Assembly (NCBI RefSeq): GCF_001180205.1
Contig: NZ_CVSU01000085.1
Coordinates: 1 to 64,000, forward strand
DNA length: 64,000 bases
Direction: 5' to 3'
From: Candidatus Pelagibacter communis
GTDB taxonomy: Bacteria > Pseudomonadota > Alphaproteobacteria > Pelagibacterales > Pelagibacteraceae
Positions 56,756 through 64,000 of this stretch are shown in pieces; position 1 is the first letter of the stretch; each line of letters opens with the position of its first letter. The notes beneath the pieces are model-generated. The model had not been told where the DNA came from and did no database searches. It was given only the letters and a program-made list of their open reading frames with translations. The position numbers were made by a program, and so were the translations under genes.

Positions 56756-57310
56756 TTAATTATCTCCTTTTTTAATGAATGGAAAATTCATTTTTTCTAG
56801 TAATGCAAAACTATGCTCTTTATTTATTGCTTTAATAACTATTACTATATCTAAACCTCTAACTTTGTCTGCTCTGTCGAAGCTTACTTCTGGGAAAATT
56901 ATATGTTCTTTAATTCCAAATGTATAATTACCAAATTTGTCAAATCCTTTTGGTGACAAACCTCTAAAATCTTTAATTCTTGGTAATGCAATATTCACTA
57001 ATCTGTCTAAGAATTCATACATTCTATTTTTTCTTAATGTTACCTTTAAACCAGCATTTGATCCTTTTCTGGTTTTGAAATTTGCTACTGATTTTTTAAA
57101 CTTAGTTGTAACTGGTTTTTGTCCAGTAATTTTAGCCATATCTTCCTCGCATGATTTTAAAATCTTTGAATCTGTAGCATCTAAACCAAGACCCATATTT
57201 AAAACAACTTTCTCAATTCTTGGAGCCATATAAATATTTTTAAAACCAAACTGATCTTTTAATGCAGGCTGAATTTCTTTATTGAATATTTCCTTTAATC
57301 TTGGTGTCAT
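56756..57310 (-). CDS. rplE: 50S ribosomal protein L5
   Basis: The 184-residue 5S rRNA-binding protein has APRIEKVVLNMGLG, ITGQKPVTTKFKKSVANFK, LRKNRMYEFLDRLVN and LPRIKDFRGL. It overlaps the rplX stop by one base. Confidence 0.98.
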   Translation of the reverse strand: MTPRLKEIFNKEIQPALKDQFGFKNIYMAPRIEKVVLNMGLGLDATDSKILKSCEEDMAKITGQKPVTTKFKKSVANFKTRKGSNAGLKVTLRKNRMYEFLDRLVNIALPRIKDFRGLSPKGFDKFGNYTFGIKEHIIFPEVSFDRADKVRGLDIVIVIKAINKEHSFALLEKMNFPFIKKGDN

Positions 57311-57555
57311 TATTTTTTAGCCTCTTTTTTCTTAGCCACTTTTTCATCAATTAGTTTTAAGTTAGAAATATGAATAAAGCTTTCCTTTGGAAAAATTCCA
57401 CCTTTTTTCTCTTTTGTTGTTTTAACGTGTTTTTTAACCATGTTTATTTCTTTGACTTTAGCTCTGTTATTAACTCTATCAATTTCAATAACTTCGCCCT
57501 CTTTTTTTTTATCTTTGCCAGCTAAAACTCTTACTTTCAAACCTTTTTTAATCAT
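57310..57555 (-). CDS. rplX: 50S ribosomal protein L24
   Basis: The 81-residue protein begins with a KOW motif ([22 protein letters not shown]) and includes [11 protein letters not shown]. It is shorter than the usual 100 residues and has a lysine-rich end. It overlaps rplN and rplE by one base each. Confidence 0.96.
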   Translation of the reverse strand: MIKKGLKVRVLAGKDKKKEGEVIEIDRVNNRAKVKEINMVKKHVKTTKEKKGGIFPKESFIHISNLKLIDEKVAKKKEAKK

Positions 57556-57923
57556 TATAAAACCTCCGGTGCCAAAGAAATAATTTTCATTTGACCTCTG
57601 CTTCTTAATTCTCTTGTAACTGGTCCAAAAATTCTTGTTCCTACTGGCTCCCCTTTATCATCAACTAACACAGCAGCATTATTATCAAATCTTACTTTAG
57701 AACCATCATTTCTGTGAATTCCTTTTTTAACCCTCACAACAACAGCTTTATGTACAGATCCTTTTTTAACTTTTCCTTTAGGTATAGCCTCTTTAACTGC
57801 AATCACAATTGTATCACCAATACTAGCGTATCTTCTTTTTGATCCACCTAGAACTTTTATGCACTCAATTCTTTTTGCGCCAGTATTGTCAGCAACTTGT
57901 AATTCTGTTTGAACACCAATCAT
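57555..57923 (-). CDS. rplN: 50S ribosomal protein L14
   Basis: The 122-residue protein has [37 protein letters not shown] and [13 protein letters not shown], all diagnostic for L14. It overlaps rpsQ and rplX by one base each. Confidence 0.98.
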   Translation of the reverse strand: MIGVQTELQVADNTGAKRIECIKVLGGSKRRYASIGDTIVIAVKEAIPKGKVKKGSVHKAVVVRVKKGIHRNDGSKVRFDNNAAVLVDDKGEPVGTRIFGPVTRELRSRGQMKIISLAPEVL

Positions 57924-58159
57924 TACTTTGTAATCTCCATAACTTGAAATTTTTTATTTTTAGAAAAGGGTTTGCTCTCAATGATTGAAACTTTGTCACC
58001 AGTTTTGAACTTATTATTTTCATCGTGAGCGTTATAGTTTTTTCTAACTCTGATTACTTTTTTTAGAACTGGGTGAGAATATTTACGTTCTACCATAACA
58101 GTAACCGTTTTATTTGGTTTATCGCTTATAACTACACCTGTAAGTATTTTTTTAGGCAT
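57923..58159 (-). CDS. rpsQ: 30S ribosomal protein S17
   Basis: The 78-residue OB-fold protein has [20 protein letters not shown], the Y-rich basic loop [19 protein letters not shown] and a [14 protein letters not shown] segment. It overlaps rpmC by 8 bases and rplN by one. Confidence 0.97.
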   Translation of the reverse strand: MPKKILTGVVISDKPNKTVTVMVERKYSHPVLKKVIRVRKNYNAHDENNKFKTGDKVSIIESKPFSKNKKFQVMEITK

Positions 58160-58343
58160 TTGCTTTTCCTTTTAAAATTGTTTTTAATCTTGCTATTGTT
58201 TTTCTAGTTTCTCCAATTTTAGCTGGGTTTGTTACTTGTGAATTCATTTTTTGAAATCTGAAATTAAAAAGATCTTTCTTAAGTTTATCAATATTTTTCA
58301 CAATTTCGTCCTTTGATAATTTTTTAATTTCTTGTTTTTTCAT
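58152..58343 (-). CDS. rpmC: 50S ribosomal protein L29
   Basis: The 63-residue helical hairpin has [37 protein letters not shown] and [11 protein letters not shown]. It overlaps rplP by one base and rpsQ by 8 bases. L29 lines the peptide exit site. Confidence 0.96.
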   Translation of the reverse strand: MKKQEIKKLSKDEIVKNIDKLKKDLFNFRFQKMNSQVTNPAKIGETRKTIARLKTILKGKANA

Positions 58344-58753
58344 TATGCAAATCTCTTAATTGTTTTAGTCTTTATAGGTAACTTTGCTGATGCTTTGTAC
58401 AATGCTTCTTTTGCAATTTGTTCTGAAACACCATCAACTTCAAATAAAATTCTTCCTGGTTTTACTCTGCATGCGAAATACTCTGGAGAACCCTTCCCTT
58501 TACCCATTCTAACTTCAATTGGTTTTTTTGAAACTGGTATATTTGGAAAAATTCTTGTCCAAACTCTTCCTTGTCTTTTCATATGTCTCGTTAAAGCAAC
58601 TCTTGCAGCTTCTATCTGTTTTCCGGTAACTCTTTCGGGCTGCAAAGCTTTTAATGCGTAAGCACCATAGTTAATAGTACTAGCTCTTGTAGCGTTACCA
58701 TGAATTCTACCTTTATGCGCTTTTCTCCACTTTGTTCTTACTGGTTGAAGCAT
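58343..58753 (-). CDS. rplP: 50S ribosomal protein L16
   Basis: The 136-residue protein opens [16 protein letters not shown] and has [36 protein letters not shown] and [11 protein letters not shown], the A-site-proximal arginine loop. It overlaps its neighbours by one base each. Confidence 0.98.
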   Translation of the reverse strand: MLQPVRTKWRKAHKGRIHGNATRASTINYGAYALKALQPERVTGKQIEAARVALTRHMKRQGRVWTRIFPNIPVSKKPIEVRMGKGKGSPEYFACRVKPGRILFEVDGVSEQIAKEALYKASAKLPIKTKTIKRFA

Positions 58754-59433
58754 TACTGTTTACCTTCCTTTGGTGTTACTTTGTTAGTCTCTTGACTAAA
58801 TTCTCTAGCAAACACCTCACCTTTATAAATCCAAACTTTAATTCCAATAATTCCATAAGTTGTAAGAGCCTCTGCCTCTGCATAATCTATATCAGCTCTT
58901 AATGTATGAGATGGAATACTTCCATCTCTTAACCACTCTGTTCTTGCGATTTCATTTCCACCAAGTCTTCCACTGACTGAAACTTTTATTCCTTTGGCTC
59001 CCAATCTAATACATGATTGCATTGCTCTTTTCATGGCTCTTCTATAAGAAATTCTTTTAACAAGCTGTTGTGCAATATTTTCTGCTACCAAATAAGCATT
59101 CGTCTCAGGTTTTTTTACCTCTTTTATATTTAGATTTACTTCATTTGAAGTTAATTTTGAGAGATTGTTTTTAATTTTATCTATATCACTTCCTTTTTTA
59201 CCAATCACAAATCCTGGTCTAGAAGTATAAATTGTGACATAACACTTATTAGATGTTCTTTCGATCATTACCTTAGATACACCAGAATTTATTACGTTTT
59301 TCTTGATATACTCTCTTATTTTAAAATCTTCGATTAAATAATTTCCAAAATCTTTTTTCTTAGCATACCATACAGAATCCCATCCTCTGTTGACACCTAA
59401 TCTAAAACCTACAGGATTAACTTTTTGTCCCAT
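58753..59433 (-). CDS. rpsC: 30S ribosomal protein S3
   Basis: The 226-residue protein has [20 protein letters not shown], a KH domain with [28 protein letters not shown], and [15 protein letters not shown]. It overlaps rplV by 17 bases, the largest overlap within the ribosomal cluster. Confidence 0.98.
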   Translation of the reverse strand: MGQKVNPVGFRLGVNRGWDSVWYAKKKDFGNYLIEDFKIREYIKKNVINSGVSKVMIERTSNKCYVTIYTSRPGFVIGKKGSDIDKIKNNLSKLTSNEVNLNIKEVKKPETNAYLVAENIAQQLVKRISYRRAMKRAMQSCIRLGAKGIKVSVSGRLGGNEIARTEWLRDGSIPSHTLRADIDYAEAEALTTYGIIGIKVWIYKGEVFAREFSQETNKVTPKEGKQ

Positions 59434-59815
59434 GTTTCTCCATTTGTTTTGTTTCTGATAAAATTATTGTAACAGTTGACCAAGGTTTTAATATTGGTGC
59501 CGCTCTTCCTTTGGCTCTTGGTCTAAATCTTTTCATAACTATTTTTTTTCCACAATATGCTTCTTTAACTATTAATTTATCAATATCGTATTGAAAATTA
59601 TTTTCAGCATTGGCAACCGCTGAGCTAATTGTTTTTCTAACATCTCTAGTAACTCTTTTTTCTGAAAACTGTAAATCTCTAATTGCAACATCAACTTTTT
59701 TACCAACAATACTTCTAAGTATTGGATTTAACTTTCTAACACTTGATCTAATACCGTTATTAACAGACTTCACTGTTTTTTCGATAGATTTATCTATTTT
59801 CTTTTTATTGCCCAT
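59417..59815 (-). CDS. rplV: 50S ribosomal protein L22
   Basis: The core has [21 protein letters not shown], the extended loop, and [20 protein letters not shown], which lines the exit tunnel. At 132 residues it is about 20 longer than typical because of a basic N-terminal extension. The gene starts 2 bases after the rpsS stop. Confidence 0.97.
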   Translation of the reverse strand: MGNKKKIDKSIEKTVKSVNNGIRSSVRKLNPILRSIVGKKVDVAIRDLQFSEKRVTRDVRKTISSAVANAENNFQYDIDKLIVKEAYCGKKIVMKRFRPRAKGRAAPILKPWSTVTIILSETKQMEKHGTKS

Positions 59816-59817
59816 AA

Positions 59818-60114
59818 TTATTTCTTCTCTGCTGTTGCTGGTTTAGCTTTTTTATCGGCCGGTGTATGACCAAAGAACGTTCTTGTTGGCGCAAACTCAC
59901 CTAATTTATGTCCTACCATATCTTCCGAAACAGTTATTGGTATAAATTTTTTACCATTATAAATTTGGAAACTTACCCCTACAAAATCTGGTAAAATTGT
60001 AGATTTTCTTGACCAAGTTTTAATAGGAATTTTCTTTGGATCATCTTTGTACTTGTCGACTTTCTTCATCAAGCTCTCCTCTACAAACGGACCTTTCCAA
60101 ACTGCTCTAGCCAT
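59818..60114 (-). CDS. rpsS: 30S ribosomal protein S19
   Basis: The 98-residue protein has [33 protein letters not shown], and [19 protein letters not shown]. It overlaps the rplB stop by one base. Confidence 0.98.
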   Translation of the reverse strand: MARAVWKGPFVEESLMKKVDKYKDDPKKIPIKTWSRKSTILPDFVGVSFQIYNGKKFIPITVSEDMVGHKLGEFAPTRTFFGHTPADKKAKPATAEKK

Positions 60115-60953
60115 TACTTAGTATCCTTCCTCTTATTTCTTCTCTTAACTATAAATTTATCTGTTCTCTTATTATCCCGAGTTTTTAAACCTTTAGCAGA
60201 TTGTCCTGTAGGTGAAACTGGATGTCTTCCTCCAGCAGATTTTCCTTCTCCACCTCCATGTGGGTGATCAACTGGGTTTTTAACAACACCTCTAGTATGA
60301 GGTCTTCTACCCAACCACCTTGATCTACCTGCTTTTCCAATTTTAATATTTTTTTGATCTGGATTACTTAAAATTCCAATTGTAGCTAAAGCTCTTGAAT
60401 CTATTCTTCTCACTTCACCTGAGGCTAATTTTATTAAACTATAGTTTCCATCTAGACCACTAATAGTAACTGATGAACCAGCTGCTCTAGCAATTTTTCC
60501 ACCACCACCTGGCTGTATCTCGACATTATGTATATTTATGCCAACTGGAATGTCTTGCAATGGCATACAATTACCTACTTTGATTTCTTTTTTAGAACCA
60601 CTTTCAACTTTATCTCCAACTTTAATTTTTTGCGGTGCTAAGAAATATGAGTGAGTACCATCCTCAAATTTAACTAACATAATGTAGCATGATCTATTAG
60701 GATCATATTCAATTCTTTCAACTGTGGCCTCCATGTCGAATTTTTTTCTATAAAAATCAACATGTCTGTACATTTTTTTATGCCCACCAGCTCTATTAAT
60801 AGAGGTAATATGACCGTTGTTATTTCTACCTTTCATGGCATTTTTTGGAGAGACAAGCGTCTTAAAAGGTTTGCCTTTCCATAAACCAGTTCTGTCAACT
60901 AAAATGGTACCTCTCGTAGATTTTGTATATGGTTTAAAAGTTTTTAATGCCAT
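60114..60953 (-). CDS. rplB: 50S ribosomal protein L2
   Basis: The 279-residue protein has the [19 protein letters not shown] and [17 protein letters not shown] stretches, and the conserved histidine in [14 protein letters not shown], close to the peptidyl-transferase centre. It is 3 bases past rplW. Confidence 0.98.
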   Translation of the reverse strand: MALKTFKPYTKSTRGTILVDRTGLWKGKPFKTLVSPKNAMKGRNNNGHITSINRAGGHKKMYRHVDFYRKKFDMEATVERIEYDPNRSCYIMLVKFEDGTHSYFLAPQKIKVGDKVESGSKKEIKVGNCMPLQDIPVGINIHNVEIQPGGGGKIARAAGSSVTISGLDGNYSLIKLASGEVRRIDSRALATIGILSNPDQKNIKIGKAGRSRWLGRRPHTRGVVKNPVDHPHGGGEGKSAGGRHPVSPTGQSAKGLKTRDNKRTDKFIVKRRNKRKDTK

Positions 60954-60956
60954 TTA

Positions 60957-61250
60957 TTAAATTCCTGTTGTTAGATCAATGCTCTGACCTTTTTTTAATG
61001 TAATTATTGCTTTTTTATATCCAGATACTTTCACTTTTCTACCTCTGGTAACTTTTGTTCTGTTCTGTTTGTTAATAATATTTATCTTAGTCACATTAAC
61101 TTTGAATATTTTCTCAATATTCTTTTTTAAATTTTTCTTATTTGCACCATCTGGAACTTTAAAAACAATTTTATTTAGTTCAGATAAGTTAGTTGATTTC
61201 TCAGTAACCACCGGAGAAAGAATTTTGTCGTATAAATGAATCTTTTCCAT
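60957..61250 (-). CDS. rplW: 50S ribosomal protein L23
   Basis: The 97-residue protein has LSPVVTEKSTNLSELNKIVF, the central NKKNLKKNIEKIFKVNVTKIN and the loop RTKVTRGRKVKVSGYKKAI, the docking site for SRP and trigger factor. It is 1 base past rplD. Confidence 0.97.
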   Translation of the reverse strand: MEKIHLYDKILSPVVTEKSTNLSELNKIVFKVPDGANKKNLKKNIEKIFKVNVTKINIINKQNRTKVTRGRKVKVSGYKKAIITLKKGQSIDLTTGI

Positions 61251-61251
61251 A

Positions 61252-61875
61252 TTATGAATATCTCTTTTCTAGTTCTTTTACAGAACTTTCTGTAAAAACT
61301 ACTTTTTTAAATTTAATAATATCATAAGCACTGAAATGATTTACATCTGTAACTTTAACATTTGGAATATTTCTTACTGATTTTTCGATTTTTTCTTTAG
61401 AACTTTTATCTAAAATTATTAGTGAATTTTTAATTTCAAGTTTATTAATGATTGAGTTCATCTCTTTTGTTTTTTTAATTTCAGAACTAAAATCATTTAA
61501 GATTAATAAATTTTTATTGTTATTTTTTTCAGTAATTAATGAGGCTACACTTTGTTTTTTCTCAGTTTTGTTTAGTTTTCTTTTTTTATAAGCCAATTCA
61601 CCTTTTGGTCCATGAGCAATACCACCGCCAACAAATATAGGAGCTTTTCTACTTGCATGCCTTGCACCACCTGTTCCCTTTTGTGCATATATTTTTGATG
61701 TTGGTCCTCTTACTTCATTTTGTTGTTTAGTTTTTGCGTGTCTTCCTTTGTAATTAGCATTCGTTTTGTAAAGAACAGCACTTACCAACTTGTGGTTAAT
61801 TTTTGCTGAAAAAATCTTATCCAAAACTTCAATACTATCTTTTTTCCCGTCTATGCTTATTTTATCTAATTTCAT
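61252..61875 (-). CDS. rplD: 50S ribosomal protein L4
   Basis: The 207-residue protein has the tunnel loop AKTKQQNEVRGPTSKIYAQKG and ASRKAPIFVGGGIAHGPK. In enterobacteria L4 controls its own operon; no such leader can be seen here because the operon start lies outside the window. It overlaps rplC by one base. Confidence 0.97.
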   Translation of the reverse strand: MKLDKISIDGKKDSIEVLDKIFSAKINHKLVSAVLYKTNANYKGRHAKTKQQNEVRGPTSKIYAQKGTGGARHASRKAPIFVGGGIAHGPKGELAYKKRKLNKTEKKQSVASLITEKNNNKNLLILNDFSSEIKKTKEMNSIINKLEIKNSLIILDKSSKEKIEKSVRNIPNVKVTDVNHFSAYDIIKFKKVVFTESSVKELEKRYS

Positions 61876-62585
61876 TATTTTTTCTTTTTCTCAGGTGTTT
61901 TTTTAGCCTCTTCAGCAGCAGCTTGTTTCTCACCAATTGTCATTTTGCTTATATTTTTTACTGATTTTTTAACCATTACTTCAGAATTTTTTGAACCAGG
62001 TATTGATCCTTTTAGGTAAAGAAGTTCGTTTTCTAAGTCAGTTTTTATTATTTCAATATTTTGCATTGTTCTTAGCTTGTCACCCATATGACCAGCCATT
62101 TTTTTTCCTTTAAAAACTTTTCCTGGATCTTGACTATGCCCTGTTGAACCATGTGCTCTGTGAGAAATAGAAACACCATGACTGGCTCTTAAACCACCAA
62201 AATTATGTCTCTTCATAGCACCTGCAAAACCTTTACCAATTGTTTTTGATCTTGTGTCTACAAATTTAATATCTTTGAATATTTCTAAACCAAACTCGTT
62301 TCCTTCTTTATAAACAGATGTGTCGTTTACTCTAAATTCTTTTAATCTTTTCTTAGCTTCAGTATTTTTTTTAGCAAAAACACCTTTCATAGCTTTTGTT
62401 AATTTTGAATTTTTAATTTTCCCGTATCCAAGCTGAACAGCCTTGTACCCTCTTTTTTCTTCTTCAATAACCTGAATAACTCTGGCTTTTTCAACCTTAA
62501 GCACAGTCACAGGAACTAACTGACCAGATTTATAGAATTCTCTGGTCATACCTATTTTCTTTCCTAATAAAGCTATCTCGCTCAT
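61875..62585 (-). CDS. rplC: 50S ribosomal protein L3
   Basis: The 236-residue protein has LLGKKIGMTREF, FAGAMKRHNFGGLRASHG, and GHSQDPGKVFKGKKMAGHMGD, which contains the conserved glutamine that is methylated in enterobacteria. A Lys/Ala/Glu tail of about 20 residues extends past the usual end. It is 2 bases past rpsJ. Confidence 0.97.
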   Translation of the reverse strand: MSEIALLGKKIGMTREFYKSGQLVPVTVLKVEKARVIQVIEEEKRGYKAVQLGYGKIKNSKLTKAMKGVFAKKNTEAKKRLKEFRVNDTSVYKEGNEFGLEIFKDIKFVDTRSKTIGKGFAGAMKRHNFGGLRASHGVSISHRAHGSTGHSQDPGKVFKGKKMAGHMGDKLRTMQNIEIIKTDLENELLYLKGSIPGSKNSEVMVKKSVKNISKMTIGEKQAAAEEAKKTPEKKKK

Positions 62586-62587
62586 AA

Positions 62588-62896
62588 TTAAATTTTTATC
62601 TCCACATCTACACCAGAAGCTAAATCAAGTTTCATCAATGCTTCTACAGTTTGTGGTGTTGGTTCAATGATATCTATTAATCTTTTGTGTGTTCTTGATT
62701 CAAATTGCTCTCTACTTTTCTTATCTATGTGAGGTGATCTTAATACAGTGTATCTTTCAATTCTTGTAGGTAATGGAATAGGACCTTTAATTGTAGCCCC
62801 AGTTCTTTTAACTGTATTTACAATTTCTTCTGTTGAAGCGTCTAGAACCTTATTATCGTACGCTCTTAGTTTTATTCTTATGTTTTGCTTTTCCAT
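62588..62896 (-). CDS. rpsJ: 30S ribosomal protein S10 (NusE)
   Basis: The 102-residue protein has [41 protein letters not shown] and the ending [11 protein letters not shown]. It also acts with NusB (gene at 8345-8749) in antitermination. Its ATG overlaps the fusA stop by one base; the tuf gene that commonly lies between fusA and rpsJ is absent here. Confidence 0.98.
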   Translation of the reverse strand: MEKQNIRIKLRAYDNKVLDASTEEIVNTVKRTGATIKGPIPLPTRIERYTVLRSPHIDKKSREQFESRTHKRLIDIIEPTPQTVEALMKLDLASGVDVEIKI

Positions 62897-64000
62897 TAAC
62901 CCGCTACCTTTTTAGTTACTTCGTCTTGAACGTTTTGAGGAACTTTAGAATAATGATCAAAGAACATTGAATATTGTGCTCTTCCTTGTGACATTGATCT
63001 AAGATTATTGATATAACCAAACATATTGGCTAGAGGAACCATAGCTGTAATTACAGTTGCATTTCCTCTTTGTTCTTGAGTGCTAATTTGCCCTCTTCTA
63101 CTGTTTAAATCACCTATAACATCTCCCATATAGTCCTCTGGAGTAACGACTTCTACTCTCATAATTGGTTCTAGAAGTTTTAATCCACCTTGAGTACAAG
63201 CTTCTTTAAAACATGCTCTACTTGCAAGTTCAAAGGCTAAAACGCTTGAGTCAACGTCATGATGTAAACCATCAACAATAGTTACTTTGTAATCGATCAT
63301 TGGGAAACCTGCCAAAATTCCACTATCAGACACAGTTTCAATACCTTTTTCAACACCAGGAATAAATTCTTTTGGAATAGCTCCACCCTTAATAGCACTT
63401 TCAACTTCTCTTCCTTTTCCTGGTTCTTGAGGTTCAACAAATAATTTAACCTTAGCAAACTGACCGGCACCACCACTTTGTTTTTTATGTATGTATTCAT
63501 ACTCAGCAGATTTTTCTATAGTTTCTCTGTAAGCAACTTGTGGAGCACCTACGTTAGCTTCAACTTTAAATTCTCTTTTCATTCGATCAACAATAATATC
63601 TAAGTGAAGTTCACCCATACCTTTAATGATTGTTTGACCCGACTCTTCATCTGAAGAAACTCTAAATGATGGATCCTCTTTAGCTAATCTTGCTAATGCT
63701 TCACCCATTTTTTCTTGATCACCTTTTGTTTTTGGCTCTACAGCAATTTCAATTACTGGGTCTGGGAATTCCATTGGCTCTAATAAAACTGGATTTTCTT
63801 TGTCACATAAAGTGTGACCAGTCATAGTATTTTTTAATCCTGCTAGTGAAACAATATCACCTGCATTAGCCTCTTTAATATCTTCTCTTGAATTAGCATG
63901 CATTAAAAGCATACGACCAACTCTTTCTTCCTTATCAGATGAAGAGTTGTATACGGCAGTTCCAGACTTAATTGTACCAGAATAAATTCTAACAAATGTT
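62896..64000 (-). CDS. fusA: elongation factor G, N-terminal part outside the window
   Basis: The frame runs open to the window edge, giving about 367 C-terminal residues of EF-G: part of domain II ([14 protein letters not shown], then [16 protein letters not shown]), domains III-V with [21 protein letters not shown], and [19 protein letters not shown]. The GTPase domain is outside the window. EF-G drives translocation and ribosome recycling. Confidence 0.97.
   Translation of the reverse strand, partial: TFVRIYSGTIKSGTAVYNSSSDKEERVGRMLLMHANSREDIKEANAGDIVSLAGLKNTMTGHTLCDKENPVLLEPMEFPDPVIEIAVEPKTKGDQEKMGEALARLAKEDPSFRVSSDEESGQTIIKGMGELHLDIIVDRMKREFKVEANVGAPQVAYRETIEKSAEYEYIHKKQSGGAGQFAKVKLFVEPQEPGKGREVESAIKGGAIPKEFIPGVEKGIETVSDSGILAGFPMIDYKVTIVDGLHHDVDSSVLAFELASRACFKEACTQGGLKLLEPIMRVEVVTPEDYMGDVIGDLNSRRGQISTQEQRGNATVITAMVPLANMFGYINNLRSMSQGRAQYSMFFDHYSKVPQNVQDEVTKKVAG

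Noticed and set aside
1-64000. CRISPR arrays, insertion sequences, prophage or genomic island
   Set aside because: No direct-repeat array, transposase, integrase or phage gene was seen, and base composition looks even throughout. The tRNA-Ser gene has no adjacent integrase or attachment repeat.

Overview
The window is chromosomal DNA from a very AT-rich, extremely compact alphaproteobacterium. Gene content, gene order and protein style (lysine/asparagine/isoleucine-rich proteins, spacers of a few bases, many 1-45 bp overlaps) point to the SAR11 clade (Pelagibacterales, Candidatus Pelagibacter-like). This rests on pattern recognition; no search was run. No phage, insertion sequence, CRISPR array or rRNA gene is visible, and no stretch above 300 bases lacks a gene.

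Layout. 1-5.2 kb: 3' end of an O-acetylhomoserine sulfhydrylase gene, ctaA, a chorismate mutase gene, then a leftward run (cytochrome bc1 chaperone, rpmF, plsX, ihfA, merR-like, rpmG) whose first start codon overlaps the start codon of divergent bamE. 5.2-14.8 kb: hppA, then a ten-gene leftward run (2OG oxygenase, rpiB, glyA, nrdR, ribD, ribE, ribBX, ribH, nusB, thiL). 14.8-23.1 kb: hemB, then a leftward run dapA-smpB-folK-rsh-pyrE-pdxJ-acpS-lepB-rnc-recO. 23.2-30.7 kb: slt, tRNA-Ser(GCU) and the sarcosine oxidase operon soxBDAG. 30.7-37.3 kb: leftward gatCAB, an O-methyltransferase, trhO, a MATE transporter and a secreted nuclease. 37.4-44.0 kb: rightward ruvX, pyrB, pyrC-like, plsY, topA, a small secreted protein, a RidA-family protein. 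44.0-49.9 kb: ugd, galU, panC, mgtE, lipB and a pseudouridine synthase gene. 50-64 kb: a continuous leftward ribosomal supercluster from fusA (partial) and rpsJ to rplQ, including secY, adk and rpoA.

Most genes are housekeeping: flavin, heme A, tetrapyrrole, PLP, lipoate, pantothenate and folate cofactors, pyrimidines, phospholipid entry, translation and its tRNA partners. The sarcosine oxidase, glyA and the proton-pumping pyrophosphatase fit an oligotroph that oxidises methylated amines and saves energy.

The most interesting items are: (1) thiL and probably ruvX are each broken near the 5' end by one extra A in a poly-A run, which suggests either sequence error or slippage rescue; (2) trhO is translationally coupled to a TrmR-like O-methyltransferase gene, suggesting a two-step tRNA wobble-uridine pathway; (3) NrdR has CxC rather than CxxC in both zinc knuckles; (4) the pyrB-linked dihydroorotase has lost its HxH metal site; (5) an uncharacterised 2OG oxygenase heads the riboflavin/serine operon; (6) convergent genes almost all abut or overlap, leaving no room for ordinary terminators.
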